From JBBKWQ01 sp037969115 (GTDB lineage Bacteria > Actinomycetota > Acidimicrobiia > Acidimicrobiales > Ilumatobacteraceae): a stretch of DNA of 13,327 nt. The stretch is taken from NCBI GenBank assembly GCA_037969115.1, contig JBBKWQ010000192.1, positions 1 to 13,327 of the forward strand, written 5' to 3'. A program made the translations under genes and the position numbers. The stretch's first letter is position 1; each line of letters begins with the position of its first letter. The notes beneath the pieces are model-generated. The model was not told the origin of the DNA and made no database searches. It worked only from the letters and a program-made list of their open reading frames with translations. This document shows positions 1-6,670 of this stretch, in pieces.

Positions 1-169
1 TTGCTCGGGCGAGTACCACGTCGTCGCCGATGCTGAGCCCCAGCTCAGCGCGGCGCCTCCTGATCGACAGCCGCCGATCTGCCGCTGAAGGGCACTCGAT
101 AATCAGCGCTCGGTAACCCGGCCTGAGCCGATCAACGACCCGCACGCTTCGGCCCAAGCGTGACGTCAC
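1..169 (-). CDS. FeoA-domain protein, partial (5' end only)
   Basis: A minus-strand frame stays open from a GTG at 169 to the left edge of the window, giving 56 visible residues. After a short basic N-terminus it reads VVDRLRPGYRALII, then RRRRAELGLSIGDDVVLARA. This fits the FeoA fold, a small SH3-like beta barrel whose consensus has a LxxLxPGxxAxI strand followed by xRRxxELGLxxGxxV. FeoA domains occur as the cytosolic partner of the FeoB ferrous-iron transporter and at the C-terminus of DtxR-type regulators. The position at the very N-terminus favours a stand-alone FeoA. The start is uncertain: GTG at 169 is the first possible one in this frame, lies in the palindrome TGACGTCA (161-168) and has no good ribosome binding site, and an in-frame GTG a few codons further in is also possible. 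Whether feoB follows cannot be seen. Confidence 0.55.
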   Translation of the reverse strand, partial: MTSRLGRSVRVVDRLRPGYRALIIECPSAADRRLSIRRRRAELGLSIGDDVVLARA

Positions 170-411
170 ACTTTCACGGCCATATCCACCGGCATGGAGC
201 GCTCGGAAAGCGTACGAAAGGGGAACGGTCCTCGGACGGTCTACCGCCGCGCAGCGCTGCTCGCGTCGGCTGACCAGGGCTGTCTCACATGGGTGGTACG
301 AGGACATTCTCAATAGGGGAGGGCTATTCGTTTCAGGTCGAACGCGTCCGGCGTCGTCCCGAGCCCGCATGCGAGGACGCCTGACGACGCGGAGGACGCA
401 GGCGACACCGG
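170..411. other. Intergenic region with GC-rich inverted repeats
   Basis: No convincing coding frame is present between the FeoA-like gene and the flippase stop codon. The part next to the flippase stop holds overlapping inverted repeats: GCGTCGTC at 351-358 pairs with GACGACGC at 383-390, and GAGGACGC is repeated at 373-380 and 392-399. A weaker one, AATAG/CTATT, lies at 312-328. These could fold into a terminator for the minus-strand glycan operon, but no T-tract follows, so the role is a guess. Confidence 0.4.
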
Positions 412-1893
412 TCAGCCGCGGCTGGCCGACGATTTGAGCGTGGCGAGGATGTCGCGATCGACCACACGCAACGCGGCGGCGGATACCCCGTAAGTGACGA
501 TTGAGATGGCGCCAGGAATCACGAACGCGTGGTCATGGAACTGCCACGCAGCGGCGAACGCTGCGGCACCGGCAAGGCCGCAACGCAGCGTGTGCGACCC
601 GTTGCGTCGCGTCACGAGTTGCGGAGCGATGACGATCAGGCCGACGACGACCATCATGCCCTCCGTGACCACGTATGCGAGGGCACCGCCGATGGCACCA
701 TTGCCGTGACGATCGTCGGCCCACGGCACGAGAACGAGGTCGAGGCCGACCGTTGCGACGATCGCGGCAACCATGATCATGTTCCAGATGCGCTGGCGAC
801 CCGAGGCTGCGGCGAACGCGCCGAACAGGATGGAGAAGAAGGTCAGCATCAGGACGACCCCGAAAATCGCGAGGACCGGTCCCGATTCGGTGTAGGCCTC
901 TCCGAACATGAAGGTGGCGAACTGTGGAGCGACGACCACGGTCGTGATGCCGATCGGCACGGCCACCACCAGCAGCATTCGCACCGATCGTTCGAGCAGG
1001 TGGTGGGCCGCATCCTGATTCGTCTCGTACTCTCGTGCCAGCGCAGGCAGCAGCGCTGTCATCAGAATCGTCGGAGCGAACAGCAGGGTGCCGAACATCC
1101 GGTCGGCGAGTCCATACCAGCCGATCGTTCGGTCGTCGGTGAGCAGCGACATGACGATGGTGTCGATCTGTTGATACACCGTGAGCGCGATGCCGGCGAA
1201 GAGGTAGGGCGTGCCCGCTCGCGCGGCCGATTTCGCTTCGTCCCACGATGACTGCCACCTGATGGGCGAGTGCGCTTCGATCACCGGTCGAAGCATCAGC
1301 GGAACGATCACGACGGGCACGATGGTGGCCATCGTCACGAGGACCAGGCTCTGGGTGGTGACCAGTACGGCAACGGTGATGATCGTGTAGACGAGCCGCG
1401 AGGCGATGTTTGCCTTCGCGACCGGCGCCATGCGTTCGAGGCCGATGAGTGTCGACGTCATCACCGTCCCGGCTGCGGTGAGTGTCGAGGTGACACCGAA
1501 GATCGCACACAGCAGCCGGATCTCGTTCGAGTAGCCGAAGAGATATGTCGCCGCATAGACGCCGGCCCACGCGACGACCGAAGCCGTGAGGCAAGCGCGC
1601 ACCACCGGTCCGATGATCTGTCCCGCGTTCGCCGGATTCTTGGCGGCCTGAAGTGTCGACGACATGCCGGTTCCGAGCGTCATGAAGACGGTCGCGACCG
1701 TCCAGAGCGCGATGACGATCGTGTACTTGCCGAGCGTGGCCGGATCGAGGTAATTCGGTAGGACGGCGACGAGGATCGCGCCGAGGACCCACGTGATCGA
1801 CTGTGAACCGAACAACACGCCGACGTTGCGGCCGATCTTGCGTGTGTCCGGTGGGGGACCGGCGCCCGGTTGTGGCGCTGCCGCTGCCTCCAC
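412..1893 (-). CDS. Polysaccharide flippase (MATE/Wzx-like, MOP superfamily)
   Basis: An integral membrane protein of about 493 residues that most likely flips undecaprenyl-linked glycan intermediates across the cytoplasmic membrane. A short Ala/Pro-rich cytosolic N-terminus precedes DTRKIGRNVGVLFGSQ, a typical amphipathic lead-in to helix 1 of Wzx/RfbX proteins. About 12-14 hydrophobic segments follow in paired blocks, with polar stretches such as ALAREYETNQDAAHHLLERS in mid-protein. The frame stays open further upstream, but that part overlaps the glycosyltransferase gene in another frame and is low-complexity, so it is probably not translated. The GTG at 1893 is the first plausible start. 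It has no strong Shine-Dalgarno sequence, but it lies 2 nt after the stop of a possible leaderless mini-ORF and may be coupled to it. This is the last gene of the four-gene operon. Family assignment is firm; substrate and exact start are inferred. Confidence 0.85.
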   Translation of the reverse strand: MEAAAAPQPGAGPPPDTRKIGRNVGVLFGSQSITWVLGAILVAVLPNYLDPATLGKYTIVIALWTVATVFMTLGTGMSSTLQAAKNPANAGQIIGPVVRACLTASVVAWAGVYAATYLFGYSNEIRLLCAIFGVTSTLTAAGTVMTSTLIGLERMAPVAKANIASRLVYTIITVAVLVTTQSLVLVTMATIVPVVIVPLMLRPVIEAHSPIRWQSSWDEAKSAARAGTPYLFAGIALTVYQQIDTIVMSLLTDDRTIGWYGLADRMFGTLLFAPTILMTALLPALAREYETNQDAAHHLLERSVRMLLVVAVPIGITTVVVAPQFATFMFGEAYTESGPVLAIFGVVLMLTFFSILFGAFAAASGRQRIWNMIMVAAIVATVGLDLVLVPWADDRHGNGAIGGALAYVVTEGMMVVVGLIVIAPQLVTRRNGSHTLRCGLAGAAAFAAAWQFHDHAFVIPGAISIVTYGVSAAALRVVDRDILATLKSSASRG

Positions 1894-1895
1894 GG

Positions 1896-1949
1896 TCAGA
1901 TCCCCGGACTCGTCGGCCGAGCCCGAACCGCTGTCCCGCTGTTGGTCAC
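1896..1949 (-). CDS. Possible 17-codon leader ORF before the flippase
   Basis: A GTG at 1949 opens a 17-codon frame (peptide begins MTNSGTAVRA) that stops with TGA at 1898-1896, two bases before the GTG start of the flippase. A TACCCT hexamer (1961-1956) lies exactly 6 nt before it, the geometry expected of a leaderless promoter. Translation of the mini-ORF would deliver ribosomes to the flippase start, which lacks a good ribosome binding site. The peptide itself looks like nothing known. The layout repeats that in front of the PHP gene at 6791. Confidence 0.25.
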   Translation of the reverse strand: MTNSGTAVRARPTSPGI

Positions 1950-1955
1950 GGCACG

Positions 1956-1961
1956 AGGGTA
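1956..1961 (-). promoter_or_regulatory. Candidate internal -10 element (TACCCT) for the flippase
   Basis: The hexamer matches the actinobacterial TANNNT -10 consensus and sits in the 79-bp gap between the GT4 stop and the flippase start, 6 nt before the GTG of the mini-ORF. No -35 match was seen. It would give the flippase its own promoter inside the operon. Confidence 0.25.
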
Positions 1962-1972
1962 GCGGGAACGCG

Positions 1973-3106
1973 TCACCGCGTTCCGGGAGTTGTTGCCAGA
2001 CCGTGGAGCAGTTCGACGACGGCCCCTGCGTTGTGATCGGCGTCGAAACCGCGGCGCACGTGCTCGATCGCCTGTTGTCCGAGACGTCGACGAAGGGCAG
2101 CGTCGGCGGTGAGCCGTTGCATTGCCGCACCCAGAGCGGTCGGATCCGAGACCGGCACGAGGAGGCCGGTCTGGTCGTCGACGACGATCTCTCGGATCGC
2201 TCCGACATCGGTGGAGATCGAGGGAAGGCCGGCAGCGCCGGCTTCCGACAGCACCATCGGGAGACAATCTCCCAGCGTCGGCAGGCAGAACACATCGGAT
2301 CTGTGGTAGAGCGCGATGAGCTCAGCCGAGTTCGGAGTCACGCCGTTGTGAACGGTGACACCAGGTGGCGCGTCGATCCGAGCGCCGGTCACGAGGTGAA
2401 GCTCGACATCGTTCGGGTCGTCGCGCGTGGCGCGGAGCGCCGCGAAGGCTTCCAGGAGATCGACGCCGCCCTTCCGCTCGAGATCGCCTCCGACGAAGAG
2501 AAACCTCGTGACCTCGCAGTCGCGGCCCGGCGCCGTGTCGGGCCGCGCCCAGCTCGAGGGATCGACGCCGGGAGCCAGCACCGAAACCTTCTCAGCGTCA
2601 ACCTCGTACTGTTCGACCAGACTGATCTTCGCCCATTCCGACCACGCCACCAGGTGTGCCGCTCGGCGGAAGCAGTCACGGTTCAGTCGCCACTTCAGCT
2701 GCTCGACGCGTGCGTTTCCGATGTCGTGTGCGTAGTGCTCGCCGAGCTCGTCGTACTGCATCGGCGTGGCATCGATCGACACGATCGTCGGGATTCGCTT
2801 CAGCACATCCGGGACGAGGACGGCCGGTACCTGGGTGTGGATGAACAGCGCTTCGACGGGGTCGCGCCGGTGCAACGAACGAATGCCGCGCCGCGCACGT
2901 ACGCCGGCGCGAACGGTCCAGTTCGACCACGGAGGCACCCGACCGAATCTGCCACTCGTGTCGAACTCGACGGGCACGAACGATGCTCGAACCGACTCGT
3001 GACCGGGTACCAACGACTGCAGGTTCTTGGAGTGCGTGACATGTCCGAGCGTCTGCTCCAACACGAAGCCCACGTGCGGACGCGATGCGGTGGAGTCGTG
3101 GATCAT
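1973..3106 (-). CDS. Glycosyltransferase family 4 (GT-B fold)
   Basis: A retaining GT-B glycosyltransferase of 377 residues, likely adding a sugar to the lipid-linked glycan on the cytosolic face. The N-terminal Rossmann half runs to about residue 185 and holds VGFVLEQTLGHVTH near the start and SIDATPMQYDELG around 110-121. The C-terminal half begins with FLFVGGDLERKGG (202-214), whose Arg/Lys pair contacts the donor phosphate in GT4 enzymes. It continues through LGDCLPMVLSEAGAAGLP to STDVGAIREIV. The usual E-x7-E donor motif reads D280-x7-E288, so the first Glu is Asp. ATG 3106 was chosen because it overlaps the TGA of the upstream GT2 gene as ATGA, a sign of translational coupling; a longer upstream frame runs through GT2 coding sequence and reads as shadow. 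The sugar substrate cannot be told from sequence. Confidence 0.9.
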   Translation of the reverse strand: MIHDSTASRPHVGFVLEQTLGHVTHSKNLQSLVPGHESVRASFVPVEFDTSGRFGRVPPWSNWTVRAGVRARRGIRSLHRRDPVEALFIHTQVPAVLVPDVLKRIPTIVSIDATPMQYDELGEHYAHDIGNARVEQLKWRLNRDCFRRAAHLVAWSEWAKISLVEQYEVDAEKVSVLAPGVDPSSWARPDTAPGRDCEVTRFLFVGGDLERKGGVDLLEAFAALRATRDDPNDVELHLVTGARIDAPPGVTVHNGVTPNSAELIALYHRSDVFCLPTLGDCLPMVLSEAGAAGLPSISTDVGAIREIVVDDQTGLLVPVSDPTALGAAMQRLTADAALRRRLGQQAIEHVRRGFDADHNAGAVVELLHGLATTPGTR

Positions 3107-4143
3107 TGCTCGGCTCCGTCCGGATCGGTGGTCGTCGGTTGCTCGCGGAGCAGTTCGATGAACTGTTCGCTTCCACCGAGTTCGTCGGCGATCCCGCTGT
3201 GGAACTCGATGCTGAAGATGCCGCTCAACGCATACCGGCTCAGTGGACCGAGTCGGAGTCGCTCGGCTCCGACAGCGACGTATCGGAGCAGGCCGGTGAG
3301 CGGCGACCGCAACGCGGGCGTCCGAATGCACAGGATGGTCGCCCAGCGAGCGAGGGGGTGTTGATCGTTGAACTTGTAGGCCATGAACGACAACATCCAG
3401 CTCCGGTTCGGGTCACGACCGAAGACGACGTCGTTGCGGCCGTAGACATATGCCGTCGACTTCCAGGAGTCGAACGATCGCTCGGCGTAGTGGTGCCCGA
3501 CGGCCTGGTTCTCGTAGAAGAAACCGAGTCCGTGGTCGTCGAGCCGGTAGGCGAGCTCGACGTCCTCGGCTCGGCGGAACTCCGGATTGAACCCTCCGAC
3601 GTCGTGCAGGTGTCGTCGTGCGAGCGACGCGTTGCCGGTGTAGAACTGCCGCGAGGTGGCCGGGTAGTCGCCTCGGTCCATCGCCCGGTACTGCTTGCGC
3701 AGCATCGCCTGTTCCCAGCTGGTCCATGGTGACAGATCGAAATCGGGCGGATCGAGCATGGGGCCGATCACCACGGCATTGTCGCCGACACGTCGATGTG
3801 CGTCGATGTGGGCCTGGAGCATCCCCGCCGTGGGCACGACGTCGTCGTCGACGAAAATGATCAGGTCGCCCTCGGCCATGTCGACGCCTCGGTTCCGCGC
3901 GGCCGCGGGCCCACTGTTGGGCTGGCTCGCCCATCGGAGCGGCACCGGGAGGACGAGGGTGGCAAGGTAGTCCTCGGTCTCGTCGGTCGAACCGTCGGAC
4001 ACGACGACGATCTCGAACGTGGTGTCGACGACCTGCGTGGCCACAGCGTGCAGGACTCGCTGGAGCCGGCGCCGCCGGTTGTAGGTCGGGATCACCACGC
4101 TGCATGCGGGGTGTCCTCGGTCGGCTGTCGCGTCGTCGGTCAT
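3103..4143 (-). CDS. Glycosyltransferase family 2 (GT-A fold)
   Basis: An inverting GT-A glycosyltransferase of 346 residues. It shows the family's ordered motifs: CSVVIPTYNRR (14-24) for nucleotide binding, VVVSDGSTDET (47-56), GPAAARNRG (78-86), the metal-binding aspartates in IIFVDDDVVP (95-104), and RRAEDVELAYR (190-200), where the ED pair supplies the catalytic base. There is no strong N-terminal membrane segment. A moderately hydrophobic C-terminal region (about 265-310) may associate with the membrane. ATG 4143 overlaps the TGA of the acetyltransferase as ATGA, and its own TGA overlaps the next ATG the same way, so three genes are translationally coupled. The role is extension of a lipid-linked glycan, inferred from the neighbours; donor and acceptor are unknown. 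Confidence 0.92.
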   Translation of the reverse strand: MTDDATADRGHPACSVVIPTYNRRRRLQRVLHAVATQVVDTTFEIVVVSDGSTDETEDYLATLVLPVPLRWASQPNSGPAAARNRGVDMAEGDLIIFVDDDVVPTAGMLQAHIDAHRRVGDNAVVIGPMLDPPDFDLSPWTSWEQAMLRKQYRAMDRGDYPATSRQFYTGNASLARRHLHDVGGFNPEFRRAEDVELAYRLDDHGLGFFYENQAVGHHYAERSFDSWKSTAYVYGRNDVVFGRDPNRSWMLSFMAYKFNDQHPLARWATILCIRTPALRSPLTGLLRYVAVGAERLRLGPLSRYALSGIFSIEFHSGIADELGGSEQFIELLREQPTTTDPDGAEQ

Positions 4144-4688
4144 AGCTGTCGGATGACCTTCGCGGGGACGCCGGCGGCAAGGGTCCGAGGGGGGATGTCG
4201 CCGGTGACGACACTGCCGGCGCCGATTGCCGAGTCGCGGCCGATCGTGACGCCAGGCATCACGATGACTCGCGCCCCCAGCCAGACGTTGTCCTCGATCG
4301 TGACGGGTCGCGAGGCCGGCACCTCGAGGCGGCGATCTGGATCGAGCTCGTGGTACGAGTTGTCCATGATCATGCAATGCGGTCCGATGAGGCAGCGTTC
4401 GCCCACTGTGACCTGTTGAAAGGCGACCAGCGAGGTTCCGAAGTTGACCAGTGAGCGCTGACCGATCTCGAGCGTTGCATGGTTGCCGGCGACGAGTTCC
4501 AGCGTCGCCATGGTCGAGATGAGTTGCACGCGTTGACCGATTCGGAGGATGCCGCCGACGCCGATGTGCACTCGCGGGCGTCCGCTGAGCCTGACGCGCT
4601 GACCGAGCGTCGCGTTCCGGAGATGGATCTGGGCATTGACGACTGCGCTGGCCTGTCGGAGAGGCTGGAGGGATTCCCGTCGTCGCAC
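4140..4688 (-). CDS. Hexapeptide-repeat O-acetyltransferase (left-handed beta helix)
   Basis: A protein of 182 residues built from hexapeptide turns ([LIV]-G-x4), visible as RNATLGQRVRLSG, GGILRIGQRVQL, ATLEIGQRSLV, VTVGERCLIG and the classic C-terminal series VTIEDNVWLGARVIVMPGVTIG ... AIGAGSVVTGDIPP ... AGVPAKVIR. This is the LacA/NodL/CatB/WbbJ type, which moves acetyl groups from acetyl-CoA to a sugar hydroxyl. DNSYHELDP (109-117) contains the probable catalytic His113. It is the first gene of the glycan operon, so decoration of that glycan is the likely job. The GTG at 4688 is the only usable start before the in-frame stop upstream. It lacks a Shine-Dalgarno sequence, but TAGAGT lies 7 nt before it, so the message is probably leaderless. 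Confidence 0.9.
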   Translation of the reverse strand: MRRRESLQPLRQASAVVNAQIHLRNATLGQRVRLSGRPRVHIGVGGILRIGQRVQLISTMATLELVAGNHATLEIGQRSLVNFGTSLVAFQQVTVGERCLIGPHCMIMDNSYHELDPDRRLEVPASRPVTIEDNVWLGARVIVMPGVTIGRDSAIGAGSVVTGDIPPRTLAAGVPAKVIRQL

Positions 4689-4695
4689 TGGAGGA

Positions 4696-4701
4696 ACTCT
4701 A
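4696..4701 (-). promoter_or_regulatory. -10 element (TAGAGT) of the glycan operon
   Basis: On the minus strand TAGAGT lies 7 nt before the GTG of the acetyltransferase. This fits TANNNT and puts the transcription start at or next to the start codon, making the operon mRNA leaderless. No -35 match was found. Confidence 0.45.
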
Positions 4702-4713
4702 TGCGGCGAACGC

Positions 4714-4734
4714 CCACCGAACCGGCTTCGGTGG
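4714..4734. repeat. 8-bp inverted repeat CCACCGAA-N5-TTCGGTGG
   Basis: A perfect 8-bp stem with loop CCGGC. Its right arm contains the first TCGGTGGCG copy. It lies just upstream of the operon's -10 element, where a repressor or activator site would be expected. Confidence 0.5.
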
Positions 4735-4755
4735 CGCTCAAGAAGCGCTCAAGAA
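4734..4755. repeat. Tandem 11-bp duplication (GCGCTCAAGAA twice)
   Basis: Two head-to-tail copies, 4734-4744 and 4745-4755, in the non-coding divergent region. The 11-bp period is about one helical turn, so it may be either a duplicated protein site or a recent slippage event. Confidence 0.5.
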
Positions 4756-4912
4756 CGACGAACCGGTTCGAGTGGCCCGTCGATCGAACCGATACTCACC
4801 GTGGTCGCCCGACGCCATGACGGTGTAACGAGACCCACGTCGGTGGCGTCGTGTTCAGAGGTTTGACCGCCAGGCCATTGCAATCTGCCGATGCTGCCGT
4901 TAATGTCAGAGG

Positions 4913-4933
4913 GACGTTAAATCGACGTTAAAT
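4913..4933. repeat. Direct repeat GACGTTAAAT twice, 11-bp period
   Basis: Identical 10-mers at 4913-4922 and 4924-4933, with a related GTTAAT at 4899-4904. They lie on the same helix face, directly before a hairpin, in the AT-richer half of the control region. An activator or repressor operator for the priming enzyme is plausible. Confidence 0.45.
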
Positions 4934-4950
4934 GACCACGGAAAGTGGTC
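4934..4950. repeat. Small hairpin GACCAC-GGAAA-GTGGTC
   Basis: A perfect 6-bp stem with a 5-nt GGAAA loop immediately after the GACGTTAAAT pair. It lacks a T-tract. It could be an operator or part of a structured mRNA leader. Confidence 0.4.
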
Positions 4951-5005
4951 GGTTGAACTCATAACAGGGTTTTACAGACATCATTTGACGAACACTCGAT
5001 GAAGT

Positions 5006-5020
5006 CACCGATATTCGGTG
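5006..5020. repeat. 15-bp palindrome CACCGA-TAT-TCGGTG
   Basis: A perfect 6-bp inverted repeat around a 3-bp centre, lying 57 bp before the probable GTG start of the priming enzyme. Its right arm is part of the third TCGGTGGCG copy. The short symmetric form is typical of a dimeric regulator site. Confidence 0.45.
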
Positions 5021-5065
5021 GCGCGAAGTCGAATCCCGGTGATAAGACACCAAATGAACAAAGGC

Positions 5066-5070
5066 GGAGG
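5066..5070 (+). promoter_or_regulatory. Ribosome binding site GGAGG deciding the start at 5078
   Basis: GGAGG ends 7 nt before GTG 5078 and is the only strong Shine-Dalgarno sequence near a start in this window. It argues for GTG 5078 over the earlier in-frame GTG 5018, which lies in a palindrome, and over ATG 5054. Confidence 0.7.
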
Positions 5071-5077
5071 TTCTGTA

Positions 5078-6610
5078 GTGGGCGGGAAAGTACGAACAAC
5101 GGCGGCGGAGGCGTTCGACGAGATGTCGAGGAGCGATGAGGCCGCTCCGGACATCGATGTGACGTCGGTCACGATTGAAAAGTCTCCACACTCTGAGCGG
5201 CAGGCCGATGGCAAGCCGTCAGCAGTGCGATTCATCAAGCAACGGCTCATGGTTGCCGACCTGACGGCGGTGTCCGTCGGGGCGGCGGCAGCGTTCCTGC
5301 TGCAGCGTTGGTTCCGTCCCGTACCTCGGTTCATCTGGATGGACCACCTGATGCTCTTCGTCGTGAGCTTGCCGTTCTTCGTCGTCGGCGCCGCCTGGAC
5401 GCGCCTCTACCAGGCGCGGGCCAACGAGCGTCCTGCCCAGGAATGGCGCAACATCGTCAACGCCGTCATGATGGGTATGGGCGGTCTGGTGGCGGTGGCG
5501 TTCGCACTGCAGTACAAAGACCTCTCACGACTGTGGGTCGTGCTGCTCGGCTCGTGCGTGACCCTGGCCATGATGGTCGAACGCAACACGGCGCGTCGGG
5601 TGTTCACCCGCATGCGCGCTGACGGACGGCTCAGCCGTCGCATCGTGATCGTCGGCACCGACGCCCATGCGGTCGGACTGCTGCACACCTACCAGCGTCG
5701 ACCCGATCTGGGCTACGAGGTCGTGGGGTTCGTCGGGGCAGACGATCTCGGCGAGCGCGGCGGCGTCCGTGTGGTCGGCGGATTCGACGACGTACTGAGC
5801 GTGCTCCCAGGGCTCGGCGCGATCGGCGTCGTGGTGTCGCTGAGTGCGGTGAGCTCCGAGGTCGTGAACACGCTGACCCGCAATCTCACCGACGCCGGCT
5901 ACCACGTGGCGCTGTCGTCATCGCTCCACGACATCGACGTCACTCGGGTGCGCCCGCAGCAGGTCGACGGTCGTACGTTCATCTATGTCGAGCCCACCAT
6001 CCGAACCGGGTGGCGGGCGTATGCCAAGCGGATCTTCGATGTCACGATGGCTTCGGCGATCCTGGTCGTCACTGCTCCGATCTGGCTGATCGCTGCTGCG
6101 TTGATCAAGCTCGACTCGCCCGGTCCCGTGATCTTCAGTCAGGACCGTGTCGGTCTCAACGGGCGTGTGTTCCGCATCATGAAGTTGCGGACGATGTCGG
6201 CCGACGCGGAGGCGCTCAAGGCTGAACTCGCGGCACAGAACGAGATGGACGGGCCGCTGTTCAAGATGGCGCGCGACCCACGAATCACTCGCGTCGGACG
6301 GTTTCTGCGGAAGCTGTCGATCGACGAACTGCCACAGCTGGTCGCGGTACTGCACGGCACGATGAGCATGGTCGGTCCTCGGCCGGCGTTGCCGGCAGAG
6401 GTCGCCGAATGGGCGCCCGAGGTGCACGACCGGCTGCGGGTGCTGCCAGGCATCACCGGGATGTGGCAGGTCTCCGGTCGATCAGGCACGACCTTCGAGG
6501 AGTACAAGCGACTCGACCTGTACTACGTCGACAACTGGTCGCTCACGCACGATCTTCGGATCTGCGTGAAGACCTTTGGCGTCGTACTGCGAGGCAGTGG
6601 CGCCTCCTGA
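5078..6610 (+). CDS. Polyprenyl-phosphate glycosylphosphotransferase (PHPT; WbaP/WcaJ/CpsE type)
   Basis: The priming enzyme of glycan assembly, about 510 residues: it moves a sugar-1-phosphate from a nucleotide sugar to undecaprenyl phosphate at the inner membrane face. A polar tail of about 45 residues leads into hydrophobic segments near 55-75, 88-107, 127-145 and 150-167. A central Rossmann-like CoA-binding domain follows (RRIVIVGTDAHAVG, 187-200), then a membrane segment near 318-344 starting KRIFDVTMA. The catalytic PHPT domain shows IKLDSPGPVIFSQDRVG (343-359), the IMKLRTM motif, DPRITRVGRFLRKLSIDELPQ (400-420), MSMVGPRPALP and PGITGMWQVSGRS. Length and all motifs are complete. It reads away from the other glycan genes and stops 60 bp before a strong hairpin. 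The start rests on the GGAGG at 5066. The sugar (galactose, glucose or another) cannot be told. Confidence 0.93.
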   Translation: MGGKVRTTAAEAFDEMSRSDEAAPDIDVTSVTIEKSPHSERQADGKPSAVRFIKQRLMVADLTAVSVGAAAAFLLQRWFRPVPRFIWMDHLMLFVVSLPFFVVGAAWTRLYQARANERPAQEWRNIVNAVMMGMGGLVAVAFALQYKDLSRLWVVLLGSCVTLAMMVERNTARRVFTRMRADGRLSRRIVIVGTDAHAVGLLHTYQRRPDLGYEVVGFVGADDLGERGGVRVVGGFDDVLSVLPGLGAIGVVVSLSAVSSEVVNTLTRNLTDAGYHVALSSSLHDIDVTRVRPQQVDGRTFIYVEPTIRTGWRAYAKRIFDVTMASAILVVTAPIWLIAAALIKLDSPGPVIFSQDRVGLNGRVFRIMKLRTMSADAEALKAELAAQNEMDGPLFKMARDPRITRVGRFLRKLSIDELPQLVAVLHGTMSMVGPRPALPAEVAEWAPEVHDRLRVLPGITGMWQVSGRSGTTFEEYKRLDLYYVDNWSLTHDLRICVKTFGVVLRGSGAS

Positions 6611-6670
6611 CAATCATTGGTAACGCTCTCGGAGCAACGAGAACGCCGGCAACGGCGCTGGCGGGGTGGT

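Larger units (their letters stand above)
4728..5023. repeat. Three direct copies of TCGGTGGCG (4728, 4840, 5015)
   Basis: Identical 9-mers start at 4728, 4840 and 5015, all on the plus strand and all inside the divergent control region. Two of them form an arm of a palindrome with CACCGA. A shared half-site CACCGA/TCGGTG for one DNA-binding protein is a reasonable reading; the repeats are seen, the function is inferred. Confidence 0.45.
4689..5077. promoter_or_regulatory. Divergent control region of the glycan locus
   Basis: 389 bp separate the operon start (minus) from the priming-enzyme start (plus). I see no convincing gene here. The region holds three copies of TCGGTGGCG, an 11-bp tandem duplication, a 12-bp palindrome (CGAACCGGTTCG, 4759-4770), a pair of GACGTTAAAT repeats, a GACCAC-GGAAA-GTGGTC hairpin and a 15-bp palindrome. 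The half from about 4860 to 5060 is clearly more AT-rich than the surrounding genes. Possible plus-strand promoter pieces are TTGACG (4985-4990) and TTGAAC (4953-4958), neither with a good -10 at the right spacing. The layout suggests regulator binding sites and a structured 5' leader on the priming-enzyme mRNA. I could not match it to a named riboswitch. Confidence 0.5.

Noticed and set aside
340..411. CRISPR-like or mobile-element repeat after the flippase stop
   Set aside because: The repeats are short (8 bp), irregular and GC-rich; a terminator-like structure is the simpler reading.
1893..2295. N-terminal extension of the flippase up to 2295
   Set aside because: The extension overlaps the GT4 coding sequence in another frame, is Ser/Arg/Pro-rich and has no flippase homology; the family normally starts close to the first amphipathic helix.
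529..3364. Long plus-strand open frames opposite the flippase and GT4 genes (for example 529-1251 and 1793-3364)
   Set aside because: They are rich in Arg, Asp, His and Gly in the way expected for shadows of GC-rich genes, have no recognisable domain, and lie opposite well-supported proteins.
4701..4820. 39-codon plus-strand ORF with GGAGG 6 nt before its ATG in the divergent glycan region
   Set aside because: The ATG overlaps the operon's minus-strand -10 element, the peptide is low-complexity and basic, and the frame runs through the tandem duplication and palindromes. I treat the ribosome-binding-site match as chance, but it is the best alternative gene in that gap.
5018..5077. Upstream starts GTG 5018 and ATG 5054 for the priming enzyme
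   Set aside because: 5018 lies in a palindrome and neither has a ribosome binding site, while GTG 5078 has GGAGG at 7 nt.
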